Assembly (NCBI GenBank): GCA_937952305.1
Contig: CALFZO010000088.1
Span: 1-64,000 of the forward strand
DNA length: 64,000 nt
From: an uncultured Anaerolineales bacterium
GTDB lineage: Bacteria > Chloroflexota > Anaerolineae > Anaerolineales > UBA6663
Direction of reading: 5' to 3'
This document shows, in pieces, positions 34,874 to 44,004 of this stretch. Below the pieces are notes generated by a model. The model had not been told where the DNA came from, did no database searches, and saw nothing but the letters and a program-made list of their open reading frames with translations. The first letter of the stretch is position 1, and each line of letters begins with the position of its first letter. Position numbers and translations under genes: made by a program.

Positions 34874-37147
34874 TTAACCTTCGCGGCGCGCGCCCGGCCG
34901 GCGCCGCCCCAGGGAGGCCGGCGCGAACGCCAGCCCCGCCGCCGCCAGGGCCAGCGCGCTCAGCGTGGCGCCCAGCGTCAACGTCATCGGCTGATACGTG
35001 AAGGCGACGTGATGCCGGCCGGCTGGCACGGCCACACCCAGCAAGGCGCCGTCAACCGTCAGCACTTCGGCCGGCTGGTCGTCCACGCTCACCCGCCAGC
35101 CCGAAAAATATGCTTCGCTCACCACCAGCACGGCCGCGCCGTCCGCGGCGACGTCGAAGCGCAGCGAGCCGGGCGCGTCCTGCACGGTGGCGACCTCGCC
35201 GCCGGAAGCGGCAGTGCCGGAGACCGTGACGCTGGCCGTCGGCAGCACCGCCGTCGTGAAGGGGTCGAAGTCCGGCTCGGCCAGGCGCGCGGCCAGTTGG
35301 TCCGGCGCGCTGATCACGTCCACCTGGCCGGCCAGCCAGGCGCAGCGCGCGGCCTGGGCCAGACGATGCGTGCGCGTCGGGTTGCCGCGCTCGTCCACGC
35401 GCTCGCTCTGGGCCACCACCTCGGACTCGATCCGGCGGCCCTGCGCGTCCAGCAATTCACCGCGCCAGGTGGTGACGTAGCGCACGCCTAAGAGCGCCCA
35501 GCGCGTCCGCTCTGGCAAAGACAACAACCGCTCGTAGGCGGCCAGCTTGTACGGTGTCACGCCCTCGATGGCGCGATAGCCATAGGCGCAGCCGGAGTGG
35601 CCGGGCAGGCGCGCGTCGTCTTGGACGCGGAAGAAGGCGGGGTCAGCCTGCAGCGGCGCGACCACGGCGTCCGGGGCATAGGCCGTGTAGAGCGGCTGGA
35701 CGTTGAGCGGGCGGTTGGCTGAGAAGAGGTCGACGGCGACGACGGCGACGAAGAGCGCGGGGGTCCACGCCCGCAGCGCCGGCACGCGCCCGCGCCCCAG
35801 CAGCGCGGCCAGCGTCAGCGCCGCCACCAGCGCCCAGCGCCCCAGCAGGTCCGGCAGCGCGCCCCATTCCAGGCCACTCACTCCGCCATACGCCAGGGCC
35901 ATGACCGTGACGAGCGCGGCCACGGCCACGACGGCGATAACGGCGACGCCCCACGTTATCCGGCGCAAGACGGCCCGCTCTGAGCGCGCCAGCCCGCCCA
36001 ACAAATAGTGCGCGCCGAAGGCGGCCAGCACCGCCAGCGCCAGACTCGTAATCAAGGCCAGGCGTTCGGCGCCGCGGAATAGGGCCAGGCCCGGGATGAA
36101 CCAGTAAGCCGCGTCGTAGGCCGCCGCCGCGGTGCCGAACGACAGCACCAGGCTCGCCAGCGCGGCGCCGGCCCAGAACCGCACCTCCGGCAGCGGGCGC
36201 GTGACGGCGAAGATCGCCAGGGCCAGCGGCAGCACCCCCACGTACAGCGGGCTCCAGACGCTGGCGATGCCCGGGATCAGCATTTGGGCCAGATCCTGGA
36301 ACGGGAAGCCGTGGGCGGCCTGCGCGAAGGCCACCGAGGCGCGGGTGGAGGCAGCGATGAACTCGAGCGACGGCAGGAGTTGGACGGCGGCCAGGGCAGC
36401 CGTGAGCGCGCCCAGGGCCAGGCCGAGCGCGGCGAAGCGCAGCGGCGGGGCCGGCGGCGCGGCGCAATAGCGGAAGGTGAAGTAGGCGCCGGTGATAAGC
36501 GCCGTGAACAGGAAGGTCTGCGGATGGCCAGCCAGGAAGGCGACGGCCAGCACCAGCGCGGTCAGGGCCAGAGCGCGCAGTGTCCGCGCCTCGCCCAGGC
36601 GCCCGGCCGCCCACAGCGCCAGCGGCGTCCAGGCGTTGACGGCCAGCACGGCGTTCTGCAGCGGCGGGTAGCCGGTGAGGTAGCCGCCGTACGTGAACGT
36701 GACCGCGCCGAGCACGGCCGCCCAGGCGCGCAGCGCCCGCGATCGCAGGAACGCGTACAGGCCGAGCGAGGTGAGGAGATAGTGCGCGGCCGTCTCAGCC
36801 ACCAGCGCTTCCAGCGGGAAGTGGCCGTAGCCCAGCAGGCGCAATCCACTGTAGGTCAGCCACTTCACCGGGTAGAAGGTCTGCGCCTGCGGGTCGGCGT
36901 GCAAGGGGTAGCCCGACCACAGGCAATCCGCCCACAAAGCCAGGCGCCCCTCGACGAAGGCCCGGTAGCCCAGGTCGCGGAAGACGCCGAACGTCTCAGA
37001 AAAATCGCCGGGCACGTAGGTCACGCGGTCAGCCGGGTTAGGCGCCGCGAAGCGCCAGAAGAACAGCGCCCACAGCGCCACCAGCGCCGCCAGCGGGGCG
37101 GCGCGCGTGAAAAAGGTCCGGATCGCCGAGGGCGGGCGCGGCGTCAT
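34874..37147 (-). CDS. YfhO-family membrane protein
   Basis: This 757-aa membrane protein begins MTPRPPSAIRTFFTRAAPLAALVALWALFFWRF and has a dozen or more transmembrane helices. After TYVPGDFSETFGVFRDLGYRAF comes the YfhO-like WSGYPLHADPQAQTFYP. The C-terminal soluble part has a SGWRVSVDDQPAEVLTVDGALLGVAVPAGRHHVAFTYQP beta domain typical of YfhO proteins, which modify lipoteichoic acid or glycolipids in Bacillus. It is likely a GT-C-like enzyme adding sugars outside the membrane. I start at the ATG giving MTPRPP, 1 nt after the stop of the hydrolase gene; the upstream extension is low-complexity. Confidence 0.88.
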   Translation of the reverse strand: MTPRPPSAIRTFFTRAAPLAALVALWALFFWRFAAPNPADRVTYVPGDFSETFGVFRDLGYRAFVEGRLALWADCLWSGYPLHADPQAQTFYPVKWLTYSGLRLLGYGHFPLEALVAETAAHYLLTSLGLYAFLRSRALRAWAAVLGAVTFTYGGYLTGYPPLQNAVLAVNAWTPLALWAAGRLGEARTLRALALTALVLAVAFLAGHPQTFLFTALITGAYFTFRYCAAPPAPPLRFAALGLALGALTAALAAVQLLPSLEFIAASTRASVAFAQAAHGFPFQDLAQMLIPGIASVWSPLYVGVLPLALAIFAVTRPLPEVRFWAGAALASLVLSFGTAAAAYDAAYWFIPGLALFRGAERLALITSLALAVLAAFGAHYLLGGLARSERAVLRRITWGVAVIAVVAVAALVTVMALAYGGVSGLEWGALPDLLGRWALVAALTLAALLGRGRVPALRAWTPALFVAVVAVDLFSANRPLNVQPLYTAYAPDAVVAPLQADPAFFRVQDDARLPGHSGCAYGYRAIEGVTPYKLAAYERLLSLPERTRWALLGVRYVTTWRGELLDAQGRRIESEVVAQSERVDERGNPTRTHRLAQAARCAWLAGQVDVISAPDQLAARLAEPDFDPFTTAVLPTASVTVSGTAASGGEVATVQDAPGSLRFDVAADGAAVLVVSEAYFSGWRVSVDDQPAEVLTVDGALLGVAVPAGRHHVAFTYQPMTLTLGATLSALALAAAGLAFAPASLGRRRPGARREG

Positions 37148-37148
37148 C

Positions 37149-38012
37149 TCAATCGCCGAGCGCAGCCGCCCACGCCAGGAGGGTCTCGGCCAGGGCGTCC
37201 GGCCGTTGCAGCGGGAGGTCGTGGATGGAGTCTTCGAACCAGCGCACGGTGACGTTGGGGTGCGCGGCGAGGCGGGCCGCGCCGGCGCGCTTGAGCGCCA
37301 GGAACTGCTCGGCGCGGGCATCGCGCGGCGGCTCGGCGGCCGGGCAGACCAGCACCGGGCCGCGCACGCGCGCGAACAGATCGAACGTGGGCTTGGTGTA
37401 GATGGCGTGCGCCACCTGCATGTGCTGCGGGATCGGCAGGCGGCGATAAATGCTCTCGTCCTCGTCCAGGCGGAAGTTTGCCAGCAGGATCGCGCCGATT
37501 TCGTCGGTGTAGATCCCGCCCAGCATCCGGCGCACGCGGGCCAGGAAATCCTCGGCGGGCAGGCCGTCGATGTCGGGCGGGCGCAGCAGCGCCTCGGCCT
37601 TGGCCCACGTCATCCCGTCGACCTCGCTCAGCGCGAACAGGCCGCCGTCCACCATGACGATGCCGGCCGGGCCGGCGGGGCGCGCGGCCGCGTAACTCAA
37701 CACCGTGCTCGCGCCCCAGCTGTGGCCCACCAGGATCGGGCGCGCCAGGTCCAGGGTTTCCAGAAAAGCGTGCAGATCGCGCGTGATGGTGGCAAAGTCG
37801 AAGCCGTCCGGGGCCGGGTCGCTCAGGCCGTGGCTGCGCTGGTCCAGGGCCAGGACGCGCAGACCGGCCTGCGCCAGGCGCGGCGCCACGAAGTCCCAGA
37901 TGCGGGCGTTGGAGGCCAACCCGTGCAGCAGCACCACCGGCCGGCCGGCGCCGCCCCAGTTCAGGTAATGGAAGCGCAGGCCGTTGAGGAGGACGTAGGA
38001 GGAGGTGGGCAT
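37149..38012 (-). CDS. Alpha/beta hydrolase
   Basis: This 287-aa hydrolase has VVLLHGLASNARIWDFV (oxyanion hole), ALDQRSHGLSDP, the nucleophile elbow GHSWGAS with Ser near residue 95, and FEDSIHDLPLQRP with the catalytic histidine near the C-terminus. The usual GxxD aspartate motif is replaced by CPAAEPPRDAR, so the acid may come from elsewhere. Its stop lies 1 nt before the YfhO-like gene start, and it follows gatB by 46 nt, so it may share the gatB transcript. The function is open; lactonase, esterase or haloalkane-type chemistry is possible. Confidence 0.88.
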   Translation of the reverse strand: MPTSSYVLLNGLRFHYLNWGGAGRPVVLLHGLASNARIWDFVAPRLAQAGLRVLALDQRSHGLSDPAPDGFDFATITRDLHAFLETLDLARPILVGHSWGASTVLSYAAARPAGPAGIVMVDGGLFALSEVDGMTWAKAEALLRPPDIDGLPAEDFLARVRRMLGGIYTDEIGAILLANFRLDEDESIYRRLPIPQHMQVAHAIYTKPTFDLFARVRGPVLVCPAAEPPRDARAEQFLALKRAGAARLAAHPNVTVRWFEDSIHDLPLQRPDALAETLLAWAAALGD

Positions 38013-38058
38013 GGCGAGAGGCGCGGGGCGGGAGAGCTGTTCCGCCCGCCGGCCCCTT

Positions 38059-39507
38059 TCAGGGCTCGCTCAGCAGTTCCAGCAGAACGCGCTCCGCCGT
38101 CTGCGCGTCGGCCTGGCCGCGGCTCTTCTTCATCACCTGGCCCACGAACCATTTGAGCAGCGTCGGCTTCTTGCGGTATTGCTCGATCTGCGCGGAGTTC
38201 TCGGCCAGCACTTCGCGGGCGAGCGCGCGGACGGCCTCGTCGCCCGAGATCTGGGCCAGGCCTTCGGCCTCCACCAGCGCTTGCGGGGAGCGGTCGGTTT
38301 CAATGACCTTGGCCAGCAGACTGACGCCGGTGGCGCGGTTGATGGTCTTGGCCTCCACCAGGCCGATCAGTTCCGCCAGGCGCTCGGGCGTGAGCGTGAC
38401 CGCCACGTCGGCGGCCGTCTGGCCGCGGTCGTTGAGCAGCCGCAGCAGGTCGTTCATCAACCAGTTGGCGACGGTCTTGGCGCTCCCGCCGAGCGCGCGG
38501 ACTGTGGCTTCGTAGTAGTCGGAGAGCGAGCGCTCGTCGGTGAGCAGGGCGGCGTCGTATTCTGACAGGCCGTAATCGGCCACGAAGCGGGCGCGGCGCT
38601 CCAGCGGCAGCTCCGGCAGCTGCGCCAGGACGGCGTCTCTCCAGGCCTGGTCCAGCTGGGCGGACAACAGGTCCGGCTCGCGAAAGTAGCGGTAATCGGC
38701 CTCGGTCTCCTTGGACCGCATCTTGCGCAGCGTGCCGGCCTCGTCGTCCCAGTCCAGCGTCCAGGCGGCCACGCGCCGCCCGGCCGTGACTTCGGCGATC
38801 TGGCGCGCGACCTCGGCTTCGATGGCGTTGCGCACGGCTTCGATCGAATTGACGTTCTTGATCTCGGTCTTGGGGTTAAGCACCGTCGTCCCGGCCTCGC
38901 GGATGGAGACGTTGGCGTCGCAGCGCAGGTGGCCGCGCTCCATATTGGCCTCGGACACATCCAGCCAGCGCAGCAGCTGGCGGAAACGGATCAAGAACTG
39001 GGCGGCCTCGTCGGCGGTGCGCAGGTCCGGGCCGGTGACCATCTCGATCAGCGGGACGCCGCAGCGGTTCATGTCGATCAGGCGCACGCCGCGCGCAGCG
39101 TCGTTCTTGGTCTTGCCGGCGTCCTCCTCCATGTGCAGCTTGTGGATGGCGACGCGCACCAGCCGGCCGTCCGGCATAGGGTACTCGAACCAGCCGCCGT
39201 GCCCGATGGCGGCGTCGTACTGGGTGATCTGGTAGCCCTTGGGCAGGTCCGGGTAGAAGTAGTTCTTGCGGTCGAAGAAGCTCTCGCCGCGCAGGTCGCT
39301 GTGCATGGCCGCGGACAGCCGGGCGGCTTTCTCCACCACGGCGCGGTTGAGCACCGGCAGCACGCCGGGCAGGCCGCAGCACACCGGGCAGATGTTGGTG
39401 TTGGGCGGCGCGCCCCAGGAGTCGGCGCGGCAGCCGCAGAAGATCTTGGTCTGGGTGTTCAGCTGGATGTGGATCTCCAGCCCGATGACGGCTTCGTAGA
39501 CGGTCAT
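38059..39507 (-). CDS. gatB: Aspartyl/glutamyl-tRNA amidotransferase subunit B
   Basis: This is a full-length (482 aa) GatB. The start [26 protein letters not shown] and [23 protein letters not shown] carry the conserved zinc-binding cysteines. [31 protein letters not shown]-like segments and the C-terminal helical tail (YqeY-like, with [22 protein letters not shown]) complete it. GatB phosphorylates mischarged Glu-tRNA(Gln) or Asp-tRNA(Asn) and binds the tRNA in the GatCAB complex. The partner genes gatA and gatC are about 8 kb away at 47734-49703. A consensus -10 TATAAT lies upstream at 39543-39548. An essential housekeeping gene with no oddities. Confidence 0.98.
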   Translation of the reverse strand: [482 protein letters not shown]

Positions 39508-39542
39508 GCTTTGGCTCGTGGCGATGCGCAGGATGTGGCGGA

Positions 39543-39548
39543 ATTATA
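39543..39548 (-). promoter_or_regulatory. gatB promoter -10 TATAAT
   Basis: A perfect TATAAT on the minus strand lies 35 nt before the gatB ATG. The -35 region is weak (GCAACC-like). Confidence 0.55.
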
Positions 39549-39567
39549 ACTGCAACCCGCGCGGCGG

Positions 39568-39596
39568 TTGCCGATTCGGCGGGGCGCGGCTATAGT
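39568..39596 (+). promoter_or_regulatory. Promoter TTGCCG-17 nt-TATAGT for the GT39-like gene
   Basis: TTGCCG (39568-39573), a 17-nt spacer and TATAGT (39591-39596) precede the ATG at 39624. The predicted leader is about 20 nt. Confidence 0.5.
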
Positions 39597-39623
39597 TGCC
39601 GCCGCCGTTGGAGCGCAACCACA

Positions 39624-42002
39624 ATGTCCGTCTTCTCTGCTTGGTGGCGCCAGCCGGGGCGCGGGCGAGACGCCGCCCTGGCGGCCTGCCTGCTGGCCGG
39701 TCTGGTCGGCCTTTACCTCATCACGTATCAAGGCAGCCTGCGTTCGGGTGACGAGAGCTACCTGATGGCCGGGGCGCAGAGCCTCGGCCGGCTGGGGGAC
39801 CTGCACCTCGGCGCCGTCTTCGGCGACCGCGGCCAGCAGCCCTTTGAAGTGGAGCCGGGCCAGGCGCTGGTGGGTGCGCTGCTGGACCGCTGGGCGGGGT
39901 GGGCCGGCGTAGGCAGCGCGCACACGCTTTTCCTGCTCAACGTCTACGCCACCGCGCTGACGGCCGTGGCCGTCTTCGGCCTGGTGCGCCAGCACGGGTT
40001 CGCGGCCGGGATAGCGCTGACGGCGGGCCTGGCCTACGGGCTGGCGACGATGGCGTGGCCGCACACCAAGTTCTACTTCCGCGACCCGCTGGCCGTGGCC
40101 TGGATGATGTTCGGCGTGTGGAGCTGCGAGGCTGCGCTGAGTCGACGCGGGTGGGCCGGCCAGGCCGGGCTGTGGCTGCTCGGCTTGGCGCTCCTGGCGG
40201 CCGGGGTCGCCACCAAGCAGACCACGGTCTTCGTGGCGATCGCCGTTGTCCTGAGCGCCGGGGCGCGCGCCTTGGCCGGCGGCGGCGAGCGGCGGGCGGC
40301 CCGGGTGGCGCTGGCGGTGACCGCGGCGTTGGGCGCCCTGACGCTGGTGGTGCCGCCGGAAGGCGTGCTCGGGCGGCTCTCGGCCTGGCGTTACTTTGGC
40401 CTGCTGACGGATCTGGCCGGCCGGCCGCCGAGCGCCTTCTTCGGCGAGGCCGTAGCCGGGATGCTGGTCAGCCCGGGCAAGGGCCTCTTCCCTGAAGCGC
40501 CGGTGCTGATCTTGGCGCTGGCGGCGGTGCCGTTGACGCCGCGTTCCGCCTGGCCGCGCCTGATCACGCCGTGGGCGGGGCTGCTGCTGCTGGTGATGGC
40601 GGTTCCGCTCTATCGCGATTACATCTGGTGGGGCGGAGTGGGCTGGGGTGTCCGGCATGTGCTGCCGGCTGTGCCGCTGTTGGCGGCTGCCAGCGCCCCG
40701 GCCTGGCAGGCGGCTGGCGCGGCCCGCGGCCGGGCGGCGCGCTGGGCGATCGGGCTCTTGCTGGCGCTGAGCGTCTTGATCCAGGTGGGCGCGGTGGCCG
40801 GCTCACTGTCCGATTACTACGCGGCGCTCACCGAGGCGGGCGCGGGCGTGGCCTGGACAGCCGCGATCTGGAACTGGCGTTACAGCGAAGTGGTCGGTTA
40901 TTGGCAGACGCTGCTGGCCGGGAAGCCGTGGACGTTCGCGTGGGTGCGCCTGGCGGCGGTCCGGCCGGTCTGGATGATCGGCGGCACGCTGGCGGCCCTG
41001 ACCGGACTGGTGGGGCTGGCCGCGCTGCTCGGCCGCCGGCTGCTGCGGGCTGAAGCGCGCCGTGCCGGTCTGGCGGCGTTGGCCCTGGCGGCTGTCGCCG
41101 TGAGTGTCCTGCCGTACGGGTTCCTGCGCGTGATCTATCCCGACCCGGATTACTCGGCCTGGCGGGAGGATTTTCGCGCGGCGGTGGACGTGGTGGCTAA
41201 TCAGGCACGCCCCGGCGACGTGGTCCTGGTGCGCGGCTATCTGCACCCGCTCTGGTCGTTCACGCTCAACTACGGGCGTTGGCCGGCGCCGTGGTACGCC
41301 TACAGCCCGGAGACGCCTGGGCCGGAAGCCACGGCCGCGCTGCGGGCGGACCAGACGCCGGACCAGGCCATCCGGGATGATCTGCGCGCGCTCTTCACTG
41401 AGCGCTTGGCGGGCAGCTATGAGCGCCTGTGGCTGGTGAACGATCAGGGCGCCCCCGCCGGCGATCTGCGCCTGGAGGCCTGGTGGCTGGCCGAGCGTGT
41501 CGTGCCGGTGAAAACCGAGGGCGAGCTGACGACGGTGACGCAATTTGAGCTGGTCACGCCCCAGCCGGGCGACCTGCAGCCGGCCGCGATCACGTTTGGG
41601 CCGGCGCTGCGTTTGGTGGAGTGGGGCGCGTTGACTCAGGGCCGGGCCGGCTTCGAACCGGGCGAAGTGTTGCCGCTGGCTTTGCGTTGGCAAGCGGCGG
41701 CGACGCCGGGCGCGGACGACAACGTGGGCGTGTATCTCCTGGACGCCGCCGGCGGTGTGGCGGCGCAGCGCGACAGCCAGCCCGTGAACGGCTTCCGGCC
41801 GATGACGAGCTGGCGGCCCGGCGAAACGGTGTTGGACCTGCACGGATTGGTTCTGCCGGCTGACCTGGCGGCGGGCGAGTATCGCGTGATGCTGGCCGTC
41901 TATGATTGGCGCAGCGTCCAACGCCTGCCGGCGGCTGGCCCGGCTGGCGCTTTCACTGACGATCTGGCGCTGCTGGGGTCGATTGTGGTGACAGCGCCGT
42001 AG
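39624..42002 (+). CDS. GT39-like membrane glycosyltransferase, third copy
   Basis: This 792-aa GT-C membrane protein has the external-loop GDESYL motif with Asp43-Glu44, then FYFRDPLAVAWMMFG and about 12-13 transmembrane helices to about residue 500. A soluble C-terminal domain follows, containing LRLVEWGALTQGRAGFEPGEVLPLALRW and ending PADLAAGEYRVMLAVYDW, the same beta module as in the enzymes at 30498 and 32504. It should act on a polyprenyl-phosphate sugar at the membrane exterior. It is divergent from gatB with its own promoter. It is longer than the other two by an extra membrane section. Substrate unknown. Confidence 0.88.
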   Translation: MSVFSAWWRQPGRGRDAALAACLLAGLVGLYLITYQGSLRSGDESYLMAGAQSLGRLGDLHLGAVFGDRGQQPFEVEPGQALVGALLDRWAGWAGVGSAHTLFLLNVYATALTAVAVFGLVRQHGFAAGIALTAGLAYGLATMAWPHTKFYFRDPLAVAWMMFGVWSCEAALSRRGWAGQAGLWLLGLALLAAGVATKQTTVFVAIAVVLSAGARALAGGGERRAARVALAVTAALGALTLVVPPEGVLGRLSAWRYFGLLTDLAGRPPSAFFGEAVAGMLVSPGKGLFPEAPVLILALAAVPLTPRSAWPRLITPWAGLLLLVMAVPLYRDYIWWGGVGWGVRHVLPAVPLLAAASAPAWQAAGAARGRAARWAIGLLLALSVLIQVGAVAGSLSDYYAALTEAGAGVAWTAAIWNWRYSEVVGYWQTLLAGKPWTFAWVRLAAVRPVWMIGGTLAALTGLVGLAALLGRRLLRAEARRAGLAALALAAVAVSVLPYGFLRVIYPDPDYSAWREDFRAAVDVVANQARPGDVVLVRGYLHPLWSFTLNYGRWPAPWYAYSPETPGPEATAALRADQTPDQAIRDDLRALFTERLAGSYERLWLVNDQGAPAGDLRLEAWWLAERVVPVKTEGELTTVTQFELVTPQPGDLQPAAITFGPALRLVEWGALTQGRAGFEPGEVLPLALRWQAAATPGADDNVGVYLLDAAGGVAAQRDSQPVNGFRPMTSWRPGETVLDLHGLVLPADLAAGEYRVMLAVYDWRSVQRLPAAGPAGAFTDDLALLGSIVVTAP

Positions 42003-42011
42003 GGCGCAGGG

Positions 42012-42671
42012 TCAGGCCGGCGGCCGGCCCGCGAACTCGGCGATGGTCTGATCAGACAGGGGGTGCTGGCCCATCGCCTCGATCACGGCCAAGGGCAGCG
42101 TGAGGTGGTGGGCGCCGGCCAGGAGTGTGGCCACGGCCTCGGCCGGCGTCTTGATGCTGGCCGCCGCGATCTGAGTGGGCGCGCCGAGCGCGTCCAGCAC
42201 TGCGCGCATCTCACGCACCAGCGCCAGCCCATCTCCCAACAGGCGCGTAGACCGATTGACGTACGGAAAGATAAAGTGGGCGCCGGCCTCCGCCGCCAAC
42301 GCCGCCTGCGCGGCGCTGAAGATCGTGGTCAGGCCGACGGTGGCGCCGGCCCGCGCGCAGCGGGCGGCCAGGCCCAGGTTCTCGGGCGTGCACGGCACCT
42401 TCAGCCCGATGCGGCCCGGCCGCAGCCCCAGCCAGGTTTCGGCCTCGGCCTCGCGCTCGGCCAGCGTGGGCGCGCTCAGCTGGTAAAAGATCGGGCCGGG
42501 CAGCCGGTCACACAAGGCGGCCAACCGCTCCGCCGCGTTGGCCGCGCGCCCGGGCTCAGCCTGGGCGGCCTGCGCCAGCAGCGCCGGATTGGTGGTCGCT
42601 CCGCGCACAAAGCTCAGCGCCGCGGCGCGTTCGGCGTCCGCCAGGCGCGCTGAGTCCAGCATCACTGTCAT
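42012..42671 (-). CDS. Transaldolase family protein (fructose-6-phosphate aldolase-like)
   Basis: This 219-aa TIM-barrel matches the small transaldolase/fructose-6-phosphate aldolase (TalC/FsaA) family. It has the Schiff-base lysine Lys91 in RIGLKVPCT, VRGATTNPALLAQA near the start, GLTTIFSAAQAALAAEAGAHFIFPYVNRSTR and AAASIKTPAEAV. It forms or cleaves sugar phosphates through a dihydroxyacetone or sedoheptulose unit. Its ATG overlaps the stop of the upstream hydrolase gene by 4 nt (ATGA), and that gene in turn overlaps mgsA, so the three form a tightly coupled operon. Links to dihydroxyacetone phosphate metabolism are plausible through MgsA. FSA and transaldolase activities cannot be told apart here. 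Confidence 0.93.
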   Translation of the reverse strand: MTVMLDSARLADAERAAALSFVRGATTNPALLAQAAQAEPGRAANAAERLAALCDRLPGPIFYQLSAPTLAEREAEAETWLGLRPGRIGLKVPCTPENLGLAARCARAGATVGLTTIFSAAQAALAAEAGAHFIFPYVNRSTRLLGDGLALVREMRAVLDALGAPTQIAAASIKTPAEAVATLLAGAHHLTLPLAVIEAMGQHPLSDQTIAEFAGRPPA

Positions 42672-43465
42672 CGCGCCTCCTGCGCCAGCAAGAACTCCAG
42701 CAAGGCGGCGTTGAACGCCGCCGGCGCTTCCAGATTGCTCATGTGGCCGGCGCCCGCCAGGACGACGCGCCGTGCGTTGGGCAGGCGGGCCGTCAGGTCA
42801 TCGGCCAGCCGCCGAAAGTCCGGCAGGTCGCGCTCGCCCACGACCACCAGGGTGGGGGTCTGGATGGCCTCCAGGTGATCGTAGGCCGGCAGCGGCGGCG
42901 CGCCGCGCGGCGGGCGCTCCTGGCCCCGGTTTACCCAATGCCAGCCGGAGTAATCGGCCACCATCTGGCGCAGGCGTTCGGCCACGGCCGGCTGGCGGAA
43001 GGCCTCGGCGAAGAGCTCGTCCTCCAGCCAGTTCGCTTTTGCGGCCGCGATCCCGTGGCTGCGGGCGATCCGTCCCGGCGGACTCCAATCCTTCGTCCAC
43101 GTGAAGCCGCCCAGGGTGGTGTCCACCAGCGTCAGGGAACACGTGCGCGCGGGATGCGTCAGCGCGAAGTCCACGGCGACGCCGCCGCCCAGCGAGAGGC
43201 CGACGATGTCGGCGGACGCCAGCCCGAAATGATCCAGCAAGGCGATGAGGTCGTCGACATGCGCGAAGGGCGCTTCCGGCAAGGACGAGCGCCCGAAGCC
43301 GCGCAGGTCGTAGGCGATCACGTGGAAGCGGTCCGCCAGCGCCGCCGTCTGCTCGGCCCACAGGCGGTGATCCAGGCTGAAGCCGTGCAGGAACACCACG
43401 GCGCGGCCCGGCTGACCGGACGCCTCGCAATACAGTTGGCCGCCCTCGACGCTGACGAAGCTCAT
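42668..43465 (-). CDS. Alpha/beta hydrolase between mgsA and transaldolase
   Basis: This 265-aa hydrolase has [14 protein letters not shown] (oxyanion hole), [14 protein letters not shown], the nucleophile elbow GLSLGGG, the acidic [10 protein letters not shown] and the histidine [11 protein letters not shown]. All catalytic elements of the 3-oxoadipate enol-lactonase/BioH-like group are intact. Its ATG overlaps the mgsA stop (ATGA) and its stop overlaps the transaldolase ATG. The coupling suggests a role in handling a product of methylglyoxal synthase or of triose-phosphate chemistry, such as a lactone or ester, but the sequence does not reveal the substrate. Confidence 0.92.
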   Translation of the reverse strand: MSFVSVEGGQLYCEASGQPGRAVVFLHGFSLDHRLWAEQTAALADRFHVIAYDLRGFGRSSLPEAPFAHVDDLIALLDHFGLASADIVGLSLGGGVAVDFALTHPARTCSLTLVDTTLGGFTWTKDWSPPGRIARSHGIAAAKANWLEDELFAEAFRQPAVAERLRQMVADYSGWHWVNRGQERPPRGAPPLPAYDHLEAIQTPTLVVVGERDLPDFRRLADDLTARLPNARRVVLAGAGHMSNLEAPAAFNAALLEFLLAQEAR

Positions 43466-43932
43466 TGGGCGCCAGCCCGCTGCTGCTGATAGCGGTCGTA
43501 ATCGGGCACCGGGCGCGTGTACTCGGCGTCCAGCCAGGTGGAGGCCAGGATGAAGTCGGCGGTGGCGCGGTTGTTGGCGACCGGGATGTTCCAGACCACG
43601 GCGATGCGCAGCAGCGCCTTCACGTCCGGGTCATGCGGCATCGGTTCAAGCGGGTCCCAGAAAAAGATCAGGAGGTCGATGCGGCCCTCGGCGATCAGGG
43701 CGCCGAGCTGCTGATCGCCGCCGAGCGGGCCGCTCAGCAGGCGCTCCACCGGCAGGCCCAGGGCGGCTTCCAGGCGCGCGCCGGTGGTGCCGGTGGCGTA
43801 GAGCGTGTGCGGGGCCAGCCGCGCGTGATGCGCCGTGACCCAGGCGATCAGTTCGTCCTTCTGGTTATCGTGGGCCACCAGCGCGATGCGTTTGCGGGCG
43901 GGGAGCGGGCGCGCGACGTAGGCGATGTTCAT
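43462..43932 (-). CDS. mgsA: Methylglyoxal synthase
   Basis: This 156-aa protein matches E. coli MgsA closely in motif order: [16 protein letters not shown] (His21), [24 protein letters not shown] with the catalytic Asp73, and [20 protein letters not shown] with His100, positions offset by two from E. coli (H19, D71, H98). It converts dihydroxyacetone phosphate to methylglyoxal and phosphate, bypassing glycolysis when phosphate is low. It heads an operon with a hydrolase and a small transaldolase, each overlapping by 4 nt. A TATAGT -10 precedes it, with GGAG about 7 nt before the ATG. Confidence 0.97.
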   Translation of the reverse strand: MNIAYVARPLPARKRIALVAHDNQKDELIAWVTAHHARLAPHTLYATGTTGARLEAALGLPVERLLSGPLGGDQQLGALIAEGRIDLLIFFWDPLEPMPHDPDVKALLRIAVVWNIPVANNRATADFILASTWLDAEYTRPVPDYDRYQQQRAGAQ

Positions 43933-43957
43933 GGCTGGCTCCGGTGGGTCAGCGACA

Positions 43958-43963
43958 ACTATA
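43958..43963 (-). promoter_or_regulatory. mgsA promoter -10 TATAGT
   Basis: TATAGT on the minus strand lies 25 nt before the mgsA ATG. No convincing -35 is seen. The predicted leader is about 18 nt with a GGAG ribosome-binding site. Confidence 0.5.
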
Positions 43964-44004
43964 CTCGAAAACCGCCGCCAGGCCGGTCCCGGGCCAGGCC
44001 GGCC

